A DNA stretch of 64,000 nt from Heliopora coerulea (lineage: Eukaryota; Cnidaria; Anthozoa; Scleralcyonacea; Helioporidae). The notes under the pieces were generated by a model. That model was not told the DNA's origin. It was given only the letters and a program-made list of their open reading frames with translations, and did not search any database. A program made the translations under genes and the position numbers. The stretch covers positions 1,091,001 through 1,155,000 of the forward strand of contig JASJOG010000020.1 in the NCBI GenBank assembly GCA_030142905.1, given 5' to 3'. Shown piece after piece: positions 24,346 to 35,900 of this stretch (positions are counted from its first letter, which is position 1; every line of letters starts with the position of its first letter).

Positions 24346-27300
24346 GAGGTTACCAACATGTACCGATCCTCCCGGGTTCAAACCATTTACTTTAATAATA
24401 ATGAACATAATTCTTTACGTTTATAATAATTTTGACACTTGATGCAGTTCAAACTAGTTCAGCCTGTCCAGCTACATTATCAAAGCGCAAATGAATTGAC
24501 GGTGAAGGCGATTGCAAGCATGCTTCAAATCTTCAACTAAGTTTCAAGTCGATATTAGCAGCTGGAAAATGAGCTGTGTCTGTCACTATGTGGTCTGTCA
24601 AAAACTTGGGTTTCATCCCAACACTTGGATTCAAAAGATTACTAAGGCAGATTTAAAATAAACAACAATCTTTTTAATTCAAATCATTAATAAGTTTTGA
24701 ATTTCATTCCTAAAGTTCAAAGGATAAATTGAAAAAAAAATTTGGCTCAACTTTGGCTGAAATTGCTGTATTTCTTTTTTCAGCAGTAGGAGGACGCCAA
24801 GTTGTAATGTTTATTAACTGATCGATTTATTGCTTAATGCTACCAGAAGAAAAACTACTGAACCTCCTCCCATTCGGGTCCTTAAGATTACCATATATGG
24901 TTTAAACACTATACAAGTCGTTTATGGAAATGGCATGTAACGTCAAAATGCCAAAAGCGAGTCTGCGTGACTGTCGGAAAACAGTTATGCACTGCAAGGA
25001 ATGAGTAATTACGTTTCTGTATTCGCGTTTCTGTAGTTCTTTCTTTACAGCAGACGAAACAAAGTGATTGAAATCTTTCCGAGAGTAAAGCTTTGGATTC
25101 TAATTTTTGTTTTTTCCGATGCCTAACCCCACAACATGTATCTAACAGCAATTCGACGACGTTGACATGAGTGTGATATACATGGACCATGTACTTGTCA
25201 CAATGACAGGGATGTAATTCATCATCTTTGAGTTACAGATTATATTACCAAATATACGCTCTCCTATGAATCATGAACACGCTTAGGCCGATCAGATCTT
25301 TGAATCATAACGAAATTTATACAGAAATTAATAGATGAGTATGTCAATTAAATTGAGGGTCGTTTGAAATGCCGGGAGTACAAACAGGTTCGCAACTGAA
25401 AAAAGTTGGGAATTATTTTCTCCAATTGCTTCTGGATAAAATTTTGAAATTTTTGCCTCGTCTTAAATTCGTGAATTTGTCCCTGATTCTGCTTGATTGG
25501 ATTTCTACGTAGTTAAAAAATATGATTGAAGTACAAAAAAAGGAAGGCAAGGGCAAGCACTCTCAGTGACAGAACTACTCAAAAACTTTAATTATGTGAG
25601 CTTTAATATTCGAATGTACAAAAGGAATCAATCGTCAAACAGGGAGAAAAAAATTGGCTGCTGTTTATTCTTTGGCTTTTTTTGTTTTTTTAATCTTCCT
25701 TGGAATAATCCACTCGTATCTGACATCAGTCGCCTGCCACACAGTGAGGAACGGAAAGGAGGGGTCACCCCTCCCTCACATACATATCGATAACATGTGC
25801 AAGATGTTTTACCCACAGTAACATTGAAATAATAAGTAGAGAAAGCTTAAACGCAGATCGATGTTTACCCTTAGAACACTACAGATAAAACATTGGTTGC
25901 GCAACCATCAGCCGTTACTATAAGGCAAGCTTATGCAGGCAAATTCTGTTGGAAGACGCTGGGTCAGACTAACCTGCTTGCGTGTGCCTCTGTACGAGAA
26001 AACGGTATCTTTTACTTTCCTTGACGCAAACACGACGCAGGCTATTTTTTGTCTCTTTAACGCGATTTCGCAAGGTCTAATGACGCATTTCCGGTAAGCG
26101 TGAGACGTCTTTAAATGAGACTGTTTTGATGTGAGTAAGCGCATTCGCTTCCCTCGTTGCGAAGATGAATTTGGTATATCGAGGAGTCTTTGTGTACCTT
26201 TTGGTGCAAGTAGCTGTCCGCAGGTAATAAACGGCATAATATTCTTCTGTAAGATTCGTAGATGTATTCATGAACATGCATGAGAAACGCAAGACTAATT
26301 TCTGGTGTTAATAACCAAGCGTTTCAGCAAACATTACTAAATGCGCATTTAACGTGGAACATTCCAGAAAGTCTTTTAGGTATCTTTCTCTATTCTGAGG
26401 CTTCAAACAGTAAGTTGTAATGCTTTCGATAGGTTGAGGGTGCGCGTGCGCTTATGTTGCATTGTTGCCTCTTTACAAAAATTTGACTTACCTTTGTGGA
26501 CTGTTTTATTTTAGTGTGGCTCGTTATAACTTCCTTTATTTGTTTAACCAATGTTCAGACACGATTCTTCAATAAAACGTGCCGAAACCTTTTAACTGTG
26601 CACATTAGGTTTATGCTAGGCAACAAATACACATATAGGAAGTTGGATATCACACTCTGCAAAAAGAATTGAGCAATACAAGGAAAAAATATATGATGCT
26701 ATCGTATTGTAACTTAAAACGTCTGAATGTTTGTGTGCATTTACCCACATGAATAAGATACATTGCAAGCAGCTCGACTGTATGTGACATAAAATATTAC
26801 TTGGCATAAGAATGTATCTGGATATCTATGTTCACCGACATCTTTGGAGATATGGACCGTTATTTCCAGGTTAATTGTAAAACAAAAAATACGTGAGCCA
26901 GATTGATTTTGTATCCAGTTTACAACTGCTCGTTAATCGGACAATTAATGAGTCTGAAGAGTTTAATTAATAGCGCTTCCAGATGGCTTTTTCTGATGTT
27001 CAAGATCATTAACTAAACGGAAGGTAGCAAAAAGCAATAAAACCACCTCAAGTCAAAATATATTTTGATTAGCTTAATGTTTCGTCAGATCTTGCAACAT
27101 GATTGCAATGGGTAAAATTATTTTTAATGAATATGGAGCTAATTAGCAAGACCATATTTTACTTTTTTTCATCCTCCCTCTTTATTGGACTATGATATTG
27201 TTTATTCCTCAGCTTTTCGCTCTCTTAGATCAGTTTATTGTCCGTGATTTGATTCTACTAAACAGCTTTATATTTAAAGTAAATAGTTACCTTACAATAA

Positions 27301-27369
27301 ACATTAATCCCAGCATAAAACGCATAATAAAATCATGACCAATTCAAGTTCGAAATAGAAAGTGTAACC

Positions 27370-27445
27370 AAATCTAACGTTTCGTTGCTTAACGCGCAAC
27401 CTCTAAAGACGTCGCACGTTAAGAAACGAAACGTTAGATTTGATT
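27370..27445. repeat. Inverted repeat with decayed PLE terminal motif
   Basis: AAATCTAACGTTTCGTT (left) and AACGAAACGTTAGATTT (right) form inverted arms around a GC-rich centre. The GAAACG block is retained but CTGAWGA is lost. A second palindrome, made of GTTGGCC, lies at about 27497-27520. Confidence 0.45.
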
Positions 27446-28054
27446 AAACTGCGCTATTTCGAACTTGAAATCGTTACGGCCTTAATTACGCTTTCTATGT
27501 TGGCCGTTGGCCAACATAGAAAGTGACCTCTATGACTTAGCATAATCATCGATTTGTTGCCAATCGATGAGTATGCTAAGTCACAGGAAAACTGTTAACT
27601 GTCACTCCCATTATCATCAACTAACCTGAGCTGAACAGCCAGCATTTTATTATTATTCTTTCTGTTTCTAAATTGGTACCAGAAGAAAGCAATAGCCGTT
27701 CATCCCGTGTATTCTTTTGAATTGTCCCAAAAGTACAAGCCCTAATTGATCTATGTTATTATTTATGTCATTAAATGTTAACTTAAATGTTATCATTAAT
27801 CGCACCTCTCGCAGTGATCTGAATACAGTCACTCTACGGACCATGCAGAACTTTTTATCAGCTCGTATTCACGCAATGGTTGATATAAATCGCATGCTTT
27901 TAGTTTAAAACTCGCTATTTTCATCATTTGGCCACTAAAATCACATGAAATCGTATTCACTCTTCTTAAATTTTTAAAATGATTTCAGCACTGATGGTTT
28001 AATACCGGCATGGTGTACGTTAAAACAAAGCCTCCTTACATAATATAAAAGTAA

Positions 28055-28628
28055 AGTTGACTCCCGATAACTTAAACCCTCGATAACTCAAAGTTCGTGC
28101 TAACTCGAACCAAATGAATTTCCCCTGGATTTGCTTCATACTTTTACTGCGATTTTACCCTCGGTAACTCGAACTGACGATAACTCAAACATCCCGCTAA
28201 CTCAAAGTGAAATTGTTTCCCCTTCAGGTTATTCTCTTTATAATTTTCCCCTCGATGACTCTAGTGTCATTAGTCAATAAAGTGTAATGATGTCAAAACA
28301 CAATTACTTTGAACCGAACTGTGCAGCACGATTCACATTGAAGTGTCTAATTGTCCTTTGTGTCAAGTTCTTTAGTGTTTTGGTATTAGTTACACATAAA
28401 ACGTGTTTTATTGTTTTGTTGGCAAAGTATCGTTTCGTTTGAACTCTTTCTCTTAAACAAACATGACCAAAACGCACTTTGTCTAGATAGCAACGAACCA
28501 TGTAGACAAAGTACAGTTTATTCCCGGCCTGATTTCCGCTCATTTGATGCCATCTCCTGATAACTCGAACTCCCGACAACTCGAACCTTTTTCGATTTCC
28601 CTCGAAGGTTCAAATTATCGGAAGTCAA
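28055..28628. mobile_element. pogo/Tigger-like element with AAGTTGACTYCCGATAA ends
   Basis: Left end AAGTTGACTCCCGATAAC and right end TTATCGGAAGTCAAC are inverted, with several internal AACTCGAAC repeats, a pattern typical of pogo/Tigger termini. It contains an unrecognised minus-strand frame (28579-28304) that is not an intact transposase. Confidence 0.6.
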
Positions 28629-29536
28629 CGATAGAATGTTGTGTAAACAGTGTCGCATGAAGTATAAAAAGCCAAATATAGAAAAAAAAAAAACAATCAC
28701 AAGTTGGAGTGAAAACCTTATCACAATTTTAATTGTTGCTTGGAATCTTGTTATACCTCAACAAATTTTGACTAAGAACATGAAAAATTGACTGTTTCTT
28801 CTCTTGAATTCCGAAATTACACTCGGGCTCCTTATGTCTGATTATAGAGACGAATTTCAGCAAGACAAACCGGGTTGAAATAATTTAAAGTTGTGAAAAT
28901 CCTAACCATTAACTCGGTGTACCCAGCCGACGTATTGCTTGGAAATGTTGATCTCAAACGCATTAATAATTCATGAGCAAAACACAAAGGCAATCAGTAC
29001 CGAGACGTGGTTTGGATATCTGATCTTAATTAGCATAGAATTTCGTCAAATTTAAACCCGATTTTCTCTTTAAATACGGATTCGTTTGAGATGTAATATC
29101 ATACACTCGAAAGTCGTGTCTCATCAGATATCCAAACATCTCGAAGTTGGTTAAAAAATTCGGCTATCGCCTCGTTTTTCAACTCACTTCTCGGTATTTG
29201 GATATGTGATGAAACACTCCTCGTGTAATATATGTTACATCCAGTCGCAGAATCATAAATAAAACACTTGAGGTGCTGACAAGATGGTGCACAATCTTTT
29301 TAAATGACAGCAGATTTCATTGCTGGGCTTTATTTTTATCATTAGAATGTCTTCCCATGACGTATATTGAATGTCGTTTCGATAAAAAAAAGAATCCCGA
29401 CAAGATTTCTGTCTATTTATTAAACATGTGATCACGTTTGATTAGTGATATATTCCTAATTCATTCTTACCGACATAGATTTCGGTAATATTTTGGACAT
29501 CATCAAATATAGAGCGTTGACGTGAATAGCATTCTT

Positions 29537-29730
29537 GAGGTAGATGAACGATCTTCAAGCTCGGTACTCAGAAAATGATTTCTGAGCCCCAGACGGGGAT
29601 CGAACCCGCAACCTTCTGATGACCGGTTAGACGCTCTAACCATTGAGCTACCGAGACTCAGATGGTGAACTAAGGTGCGAATTCGATACATATGTGCGAC
29701 CTGAGCGGAAGCCACTATATGTTATATATT
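29537..29730 (-). repeat. tRNA-derived SINE, family 1
   Basis: Minus strand carries TAGCTCAATGG (box A) and GGTTCGATCCC (box B) in a tRNA-like head, followed by a shared non-tRNA body (GGGGCTCAGAAATCATTTTC). The acceptor stem does not pair well, so this is a SINE, not a tRNA gene. Same family as copies at 48067, 48251 and 52190. Confidence 0.8.
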
Positions 29731-29746
29731 AAACTGCCTCAATCAT

Positions 29747-29786
<40 letters not shown>

Positions 29787-29890
29787 CCAAGCAATATCTC
29801 TACAAGAAATATTGGCTAATGAATAAGTGTGCTCAATACCATAAACAGCAGAGCGAGTATAAAATGGAATAAAAGCTCCAAATTGTTATT

Positions 29891-29934
29891 GTCGCTACTC
29901 GGAGTTTCACGCGTCTATGCGATCATCAGGCAAC
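29891..29934 (-). ncRNA. Type I hammerhead ribozyme motif, intact core
   Basis: On the minus strand the order is GTTGC, CTGATGA, a stem II with CGC/GCG, GAA, ACT-CCG-AGT, A, GCGAC. Stem I pairs GUUGC with GCGAC (five pairs, one G-U), the catalytic core CUGAUGA...GAAA is perfect, stem III is a short ACU/AGU hairpin, and the residue before the cut site is A, an allowed H17. This is the minimal hammerhead design known from Penelope-like retroelements and retrozymes. It lies in the left arm of an inverted repeat; the right arm (about 30001-30045) has a mutated core. Confidence 0.7.
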
Positions 29935-30075
29935 TGGGGGGGATCGAGTTTTAATCTGATGTCATACACCCCATATAAAAAATGTTTAATCCTGGTCCCC
30001 CAGTTACCTGATGATCGCATAGACATGTTAACCTCCGAGTAGGGACAACAACAATTTTAAGCTTATATTCTATTC

Positions 30076-30076
<1 letters not shown>

Positions 30077-30151
<75 letters not shown>

Positions 30152-30365
30152 CACGTACATGTATATGTATATGTATATGTATCTGTACATTTACATTTAC
30201 ATGAACGAGCGTATGTGTACGTGTACGTGTATGTGTATGTGTATGTGTATGTGTATGTGTGTGTATGTGTGTGTGTGCGTGTATGTGTATGTACGTATGT
30301 ATGTGTGTATGTGTGTATGTGTATGTGTATATGTACAGGTATATGTACATGTATATATACACAGA
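30077..30365. repeat. Compound TATG/TA/GTATGT microsatellite
   Basis: (TATG)n, then (TA)n, then a long (GTATGT)n/(GTGTAT)n run only about 150 bp upstream of the first recognised A2M exon. All the long open frames here (Tyr/Val/Cys- or His/Ile/Thr-rich) are artefacts of the repeat. Confidence 0.9.
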
Positions 30366-30517
30366 CATGTATCTATGGCATCCCTAGTTAAATCTGTTTC
30401 TATTAATTCTTGACAATCGGACAATTTTGGCCCTGTATCTTGTGTAAAGTGAAAAAAGAGTTGATACAGCGTTTTGTTCAAAAACTTGGTTCTGATTTCA
30501 ACCTTTGTATATCACAG

Positions 30518-31924
30518 CTCGGTTGGAATTGAAAATCCCAAATATTTGATCGTTTCCCCACAAGTGTACCGGCCTGGAACTACAGTCAAACTTGGCGTTG
30601 ATCTATTTGGGAAAAGATCTTGTGACGTTGAAGTCAAGTTAAAGAGTTTAAACAACGTGATCAGTACAGCAAAAGGAAACTTTGACCCTGGTAAACACGG
30701 AGAACTCGAACTGAAGGTATTTTGGGTGTATTCAATGAATGCATTTGCTCATAAATAACTTTCTTGAGTACAGTTGTTACCCGAAGTTCAAATTCGTACA
30801 GTTTCTCTTGGAAAGTCCTTTGAGACCTGTAATAGCATGACAGTTTAATCTTCCAAAGTTTGCTATTCGACGAAAACAATCCCTAAAAATTAATCATTCG
30901 AAACAATAAGGATAATAATTCCAAAACATAAAAATTCGGTGAAAAAGCCCGGAAACCGTGGATTAAAAGGAGTCCAATTTGGCTTTATCATTCGAGAAGA
31001 CGAAGGTTTCCATTGTGTTGTAGAAATGCAGCTCTCTTATTTCAGTTATTTTTTACCCTGGGCGGTGGTCTGATCAATTTTCGATCAAGGATCTTCCAGC
31101 TGACAGACATTTGCAATCATCACTATCTTTTAAACAATGAACTGAATATCTCCGTGCATCTTCACTATTCATAACCATAATCTATTAGGGAACCGACGTA
31201 CGGATGATGTGATGAACTTTGAACGAGCTGCGCACCAATTGTGATTCACTGAACCAATCAAAAGCTCTCAATTACTTGTAAAAAATTACGGTAAAGAAGT
31301 GAACTAACCCTTTGAAGACTGCAGTCGGGCAATCGAAATCTTGTAAAAATAATACCTTACCGATCAGTAAGCACTTATCTTATTCATTCTAACCGAGACC
31401 TGTTGCAAGAAAGCCAACATCAAGATCTTTTGGCGTGCATAGGACCATGACCCTGGGAAGCTAGTCTAGCATCTCCACAAACTGAGCTACGAACGAGGGC
31501 GCCGAGAGGCTGGTGATGAAATCTAGGGAGGAGGGTGTTAGGATGCAAATGGTGGGCGTTCATCACTCATTTACTCCCACAGCATTTTTAAGTTTCTAGC
31601 AGTCATTCAGTGTTAAAATCTAACAAGGACTAACAGTTTACGTCTTATAGAGAGCTTTCGCTCCTTAATATATATACTCAAAATCAACCTTTTCTAAGTT
31701 TTTATTCTCTGATTAGGGAAGTAAATACCGAATACTACTTGTAACATACCCAGTTGATACGAGTCATTTTTGTTTGTAGATACCTCACAGCGTTAATCGC
31801 AATCTAAAAATTCACGGCTTGGTTTGTGGCAATAAAACTGACGAGAGGAATATTTGGGTTAGAGCTTTAAAACGCGAAGTTTTCATTCAGACCGACAAGC
31901 CAATCTATAAACCCGGTCAAAAAA
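30518..31924 (+). CDS. A2M gene exons 1-2: MG1 and start of MG2
   Basis: Exon 30518-30716 encodes the start of the mature chain ([15 protein letters not shown]...), the usual beginning of MG1. Exon 31780-31924 encodes the end of MG1 and the family signature [14 protein letters not shown] at the MG1/MG2 boundary. The first exon begins after TATATCACAG with a codon split 2/1, so a signal-peptide exon ending in phase 2 is required upstream. The in-frame codon at 30474 is TTG, not ATG. The junction between the two exons is phase 0. Exon limits are read from splice consensus and are supported by uninterrupted family homology. Confidence 0.9.
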
Positions 31925-32765
31925 GTATGTTTTTTACTCTTTGAAGTTTTCAGGTTAATGCTGGCGTTGGCGTTGGTTGTTTAAGGATATTATCGGTATT
32001 TAAAAATTGTACTTTTTATTGTCTAGTTCGTATGAGAATAGTATCTGTAGATCATGACTTGAAACCTTTTGGGAATGAGGTAAAATTATCACGTGTACTT
32101 TATCATAAAGCTTTGGTTACTCATTTAAACTTCTAATTTCATTCAAATCTTTCCTTTCTTCCCGACAGACATCATCAGTTACAGTGGAGGTGAGTGTCCG
32201 AAATCAGCCTGATATCGGATTTTTGCATTGTTTTTGTTGCTGTTGTTGCAGTTATTATTATTATTAACATTCTAAATTTGTCAACCTAGGAGCCCTCTGG
32301 ATCAAGAATAATGCAGTGGAACGACGTCAAATTAGAAGACGGTAAAAATATCTTTTTCATGACTATTATCTCTACTAATGATTTTATTGTATATATGTAA
32401 TATATATTGTATATATATGTATATATATATATATACATACACACATTATATATAAATGTATATATAATACCTTTATGTAATATTTAAAAACCGAGCAGGA
32501 GTACTTTATCGGGATTTAAAACACGAGGCGATAGCAGAGTGTTTTAGATCCGTTAAAGCACATGCTGGGAGTTTTTTGATGTCTTTTAAAATGAACCTCC
32601 TAACACGCTAATTCGTGAAGAAAATCTGAAAATTTATGTTTCTAAGCAGAAAGAATTACTTTTTTCTTCACTTATTAATGCGCATGTGTTTTTATCACAT
32701 ATAAAGACACGACACACTCACGATTTTCTTTTGTATTTTCCTCATGAATTGTTAATGAATTTTAA

Positions 32766-32809
<44 letters not shown>

Positions 32810-32874
32810 GTTAATGATAAGACTCATATATAAGATATGATACCATATCATAAGACTAAGATGATATCATAAGA

Positions 32875-32916
<42 letters not shown>

Positions 32917-35900
32917 TTAATATACATTTACACACAATGTATAGTTAAATTGACACATGAATACATACATAAATAGAAACTATTGCTTCAGAGTAACAAC
33001 ACTCAAAACAATTTAGGTATTGCCAGTTTAGAACTTCAGCTATCAAAGGAACCTGTTCTGGGAGAATGGAAGATTCAAGCAGTTGTTGGGGTAAGTAAAA
33101 AATGACTTTGAGAAGTGAGCGAGCGAAATAGGTTAAAAAAATCTACCAGGGAATATGGCTGGAGTGGTATATAATTATTGTGGTGGAATGGGAGAGGGTA
33201 GGGTAGGATGTGCTTGGTAAAATGGACAGTAAGGATGGAGTATGAATTATGACAATGTAACAGAATGGATGGGACGGGATACTACGGGATTAATATGAAA
33301 GCGTTAGACGCGATTCGACAGAATAATAAGTAGGGAGGGTATTATGAAGAGAGATGCTGTTCAATTTAAACCACCATTGTCAGTTACTGGTGGGTTCAAT
33401 TTTTAAGTACCACAAACTGAAACGTGAAAACGTAAAAAAATAACGCAGATATATTTTATCTCAATTCAACAGAAAACGTCGAAGACGCAAACAATTAAAG
33501 TGGCCAAATATGGTAAGGCTTAGAGCATAACAGGGTATTTTAATATAAAGCAGCAAACTGCTTTAAATTAAATTCCTCATCCCCAAACAGATATTATCTA
33601 GATGCAACCAGAATAAGGACTATTTTGAGGAAAAATCTAAAAAATCTTCTTTATCTTTTAACACTGTTTGATAGAAGGTTAAAGTTTGATAGGTTCTCTT
33701 TTAATTCACCCAGCGTTGACTCGGGTCAAATTATAGAAAACCTATCTGCACGTAAAAGAGTGAAGGTTCAGGACCGTAGTCACTAGTTTTCAAGTGGTCC
33801 GTCTAGCATGGACAGTTCCGAGCGCACATGGCGCAAAAAGTCTCGAGGCTATGTCGAGGGGCTGTAAATTTGAGCGAACCAAATGGACCATACTTATGAA
33901 AAGTGAGGGTTCTAGATCCCAAATTCTTCGCCGTTCAGTTGGGCTCGCTGGGTAGTGATGTGGTTCCTATTACCGACCCTAAAACCAAAATATGCAATGC
34001 TAGAATAACCAACTTTCGAACCACTCACTTTGAGCTGAACCAGCGGATGAGCTTCGATTTACCAACGAATCACCCAGCGAATAAGCGTTCTTAGCATGAT
34101 GAGGCTCTTCAAGAAGAATTGGACAGGATGCTTTCGAACTATCAACCGCCATAGATCGCCAAGTCAAACACGTTAAAGCGGTGGAGCTTAAAATCTACCA
34201 GGCTTTCTGTGACCATTTCTGCAATGGCTTTTTGCAATTTCTGTCGTGTCGATAACTTTATAAATACTAAGCAATAATGGTGAAAAAAGAAATGTCGGTG
34301 GTCCAAAAAGTGGTCCGGTTGAAACCGGACCAACTGTACCGAAAGCTACAGCCCTGAGATAGTTCCAACTCTTTCCTGACCAGAGGTATCCCATTGGTGC
34401 ACAAAATCCTCTGATTTCGGCCACAGTAAAACAAAAGTAGAGCTATGTGGATGGAAAGGAGCTAATGGCAAGTCCAATTTTCCAGTATTATGTCTAAATT
34501 TTGAAGTTTGGTCGAAAGTGGACACATGGTACAGCCTGGTGAAACGTTAAAATCAGCTAGTGAAAAATACAATGTGTTCTCTGATTTGTTTAGTTTTGCC
34601 CAAATTTGAAGTGGTCATTACACCACCTCCGTATATGGCTACTGATCAACCTGACTTCACAACGAAAATATGTGCCAGGTACGTGACAACGTATCAAGAC
34701 ACAAATCTTGAAAAACAAAAAACAAAACACGATATCATATTTTGTGCCCAGCAGTGAACCCGAAATAAACCCATAACACTATAATAGCTTCAATACAATT
34801 CATCGTAGTAAGGATGAACTTTCGTTGCTACACGCAAGGTCATCAGCGTGAGCTCAGATTAGTTTACGTCCTCTAAACTAAAGGCGGACTCACCAGTTAT
34901 GATTGCTGTGTATGATTGATCCTGCTGACATATCCGATTCACTCACAAGAGTCTTCAGGAGATACAGCACCATTCGCGAGCAAATAGCGTACAGGTATTG
35001 TCCTCTTCAGAGACCATCGCATACGCCAGGATGAACAATGGTGTGTGACAGTTGTAACACGTGGTTTTTGATAACTAAGACGAATCACACGACAAACAGT
35101 AAGACCGAGAGGTGACATACATTGTTAAAAATTTCTCTTTTTTTAATATAAAAATTTCCCGCAGTATTTTACAGCAAGTATATTGTAAAACTAATTTCAG
35201 TGAAAGGTACTATTCTTGGAAGAATTTCCATACCTTAACCTGACATACGATTCCAATAAATTTCATATTTGGTATCTTTTTACCAAAAAAATTACTGTTA
35301 TTTGGTAAGTTTACGGTACTTTTTCCGGCGTCCAAGCTGTCAGTAGTTTTTAACTGTAGAATAGCCGATACTTTGTAAACAATGTACACGGAAGGAAAGA
35401 CAATGCCAAGAACGCAATGTGAAGGTAATGAGATGGTGAACAATAATAAAACACTTTAGATAAAAATTTAATTTCCCATTTTCTCTGCTGAGCACTAATA
35501 GTAATACTTCGTCTAAAATTCACGCCCGATTCTCTGATTGCTACGATGGCAGATTTATCAAAGACATAGCCATTAACTAACCGAAAGCCCTAATTATAGG
35601 TATACGTACGGGAAACCAGTAAAAGGACAGTTAACTGCACTCTTGTGCTTAAAAGAAAGCAGCTGGAGAAACAAGCACAAGGATATCGCTTGTCACAATA
35701 TTACGAAAGAAGTACGTATGTTCGATGTTTAGTTCCTTCCTAACACAAAATTTGCTCTTTTCTGGTTTGCTCCTCGCCAATGGATAAGTTTCAAACTTAT
35801 ATGCAAGACCCAGATTTTTCGTACAATGCTATCTTAGGGGCTGATTACGTGAGACCTGTACGAAGTCAGACCGGCACGATTTGAGATCGCACCCCATACA

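Larger units (their letters stand above)
22310..30517. other. Divergent intergenic region between Ig receptor and A2M genes
   Basis: About 8.2 kb between the first exon of the minus-strand Ig gene and the first recognised exon of the plus-strand A2M gene. It should contain both promoters and the missing A2M signal-peptide exon, none of which I could place. It holds a MITE (22654-22893), PLE-type terminal motifs, a pogo/Tigger-like element (28055-28628), a SINE (29537-29730), a hammerhead ribozyme motif (29891-29934) and a large TATG/TA/GTAT microsatellite (30077-30365). Confidence 0.55.

Noticed and set aside
30075..30413. Several overlapping frames of about 100 codons (Tyr/Val/Cys- or His/Ile/Thr-rich) on both strands
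   Set aside because: They are translations of the TATG/GTAT microsatellite.
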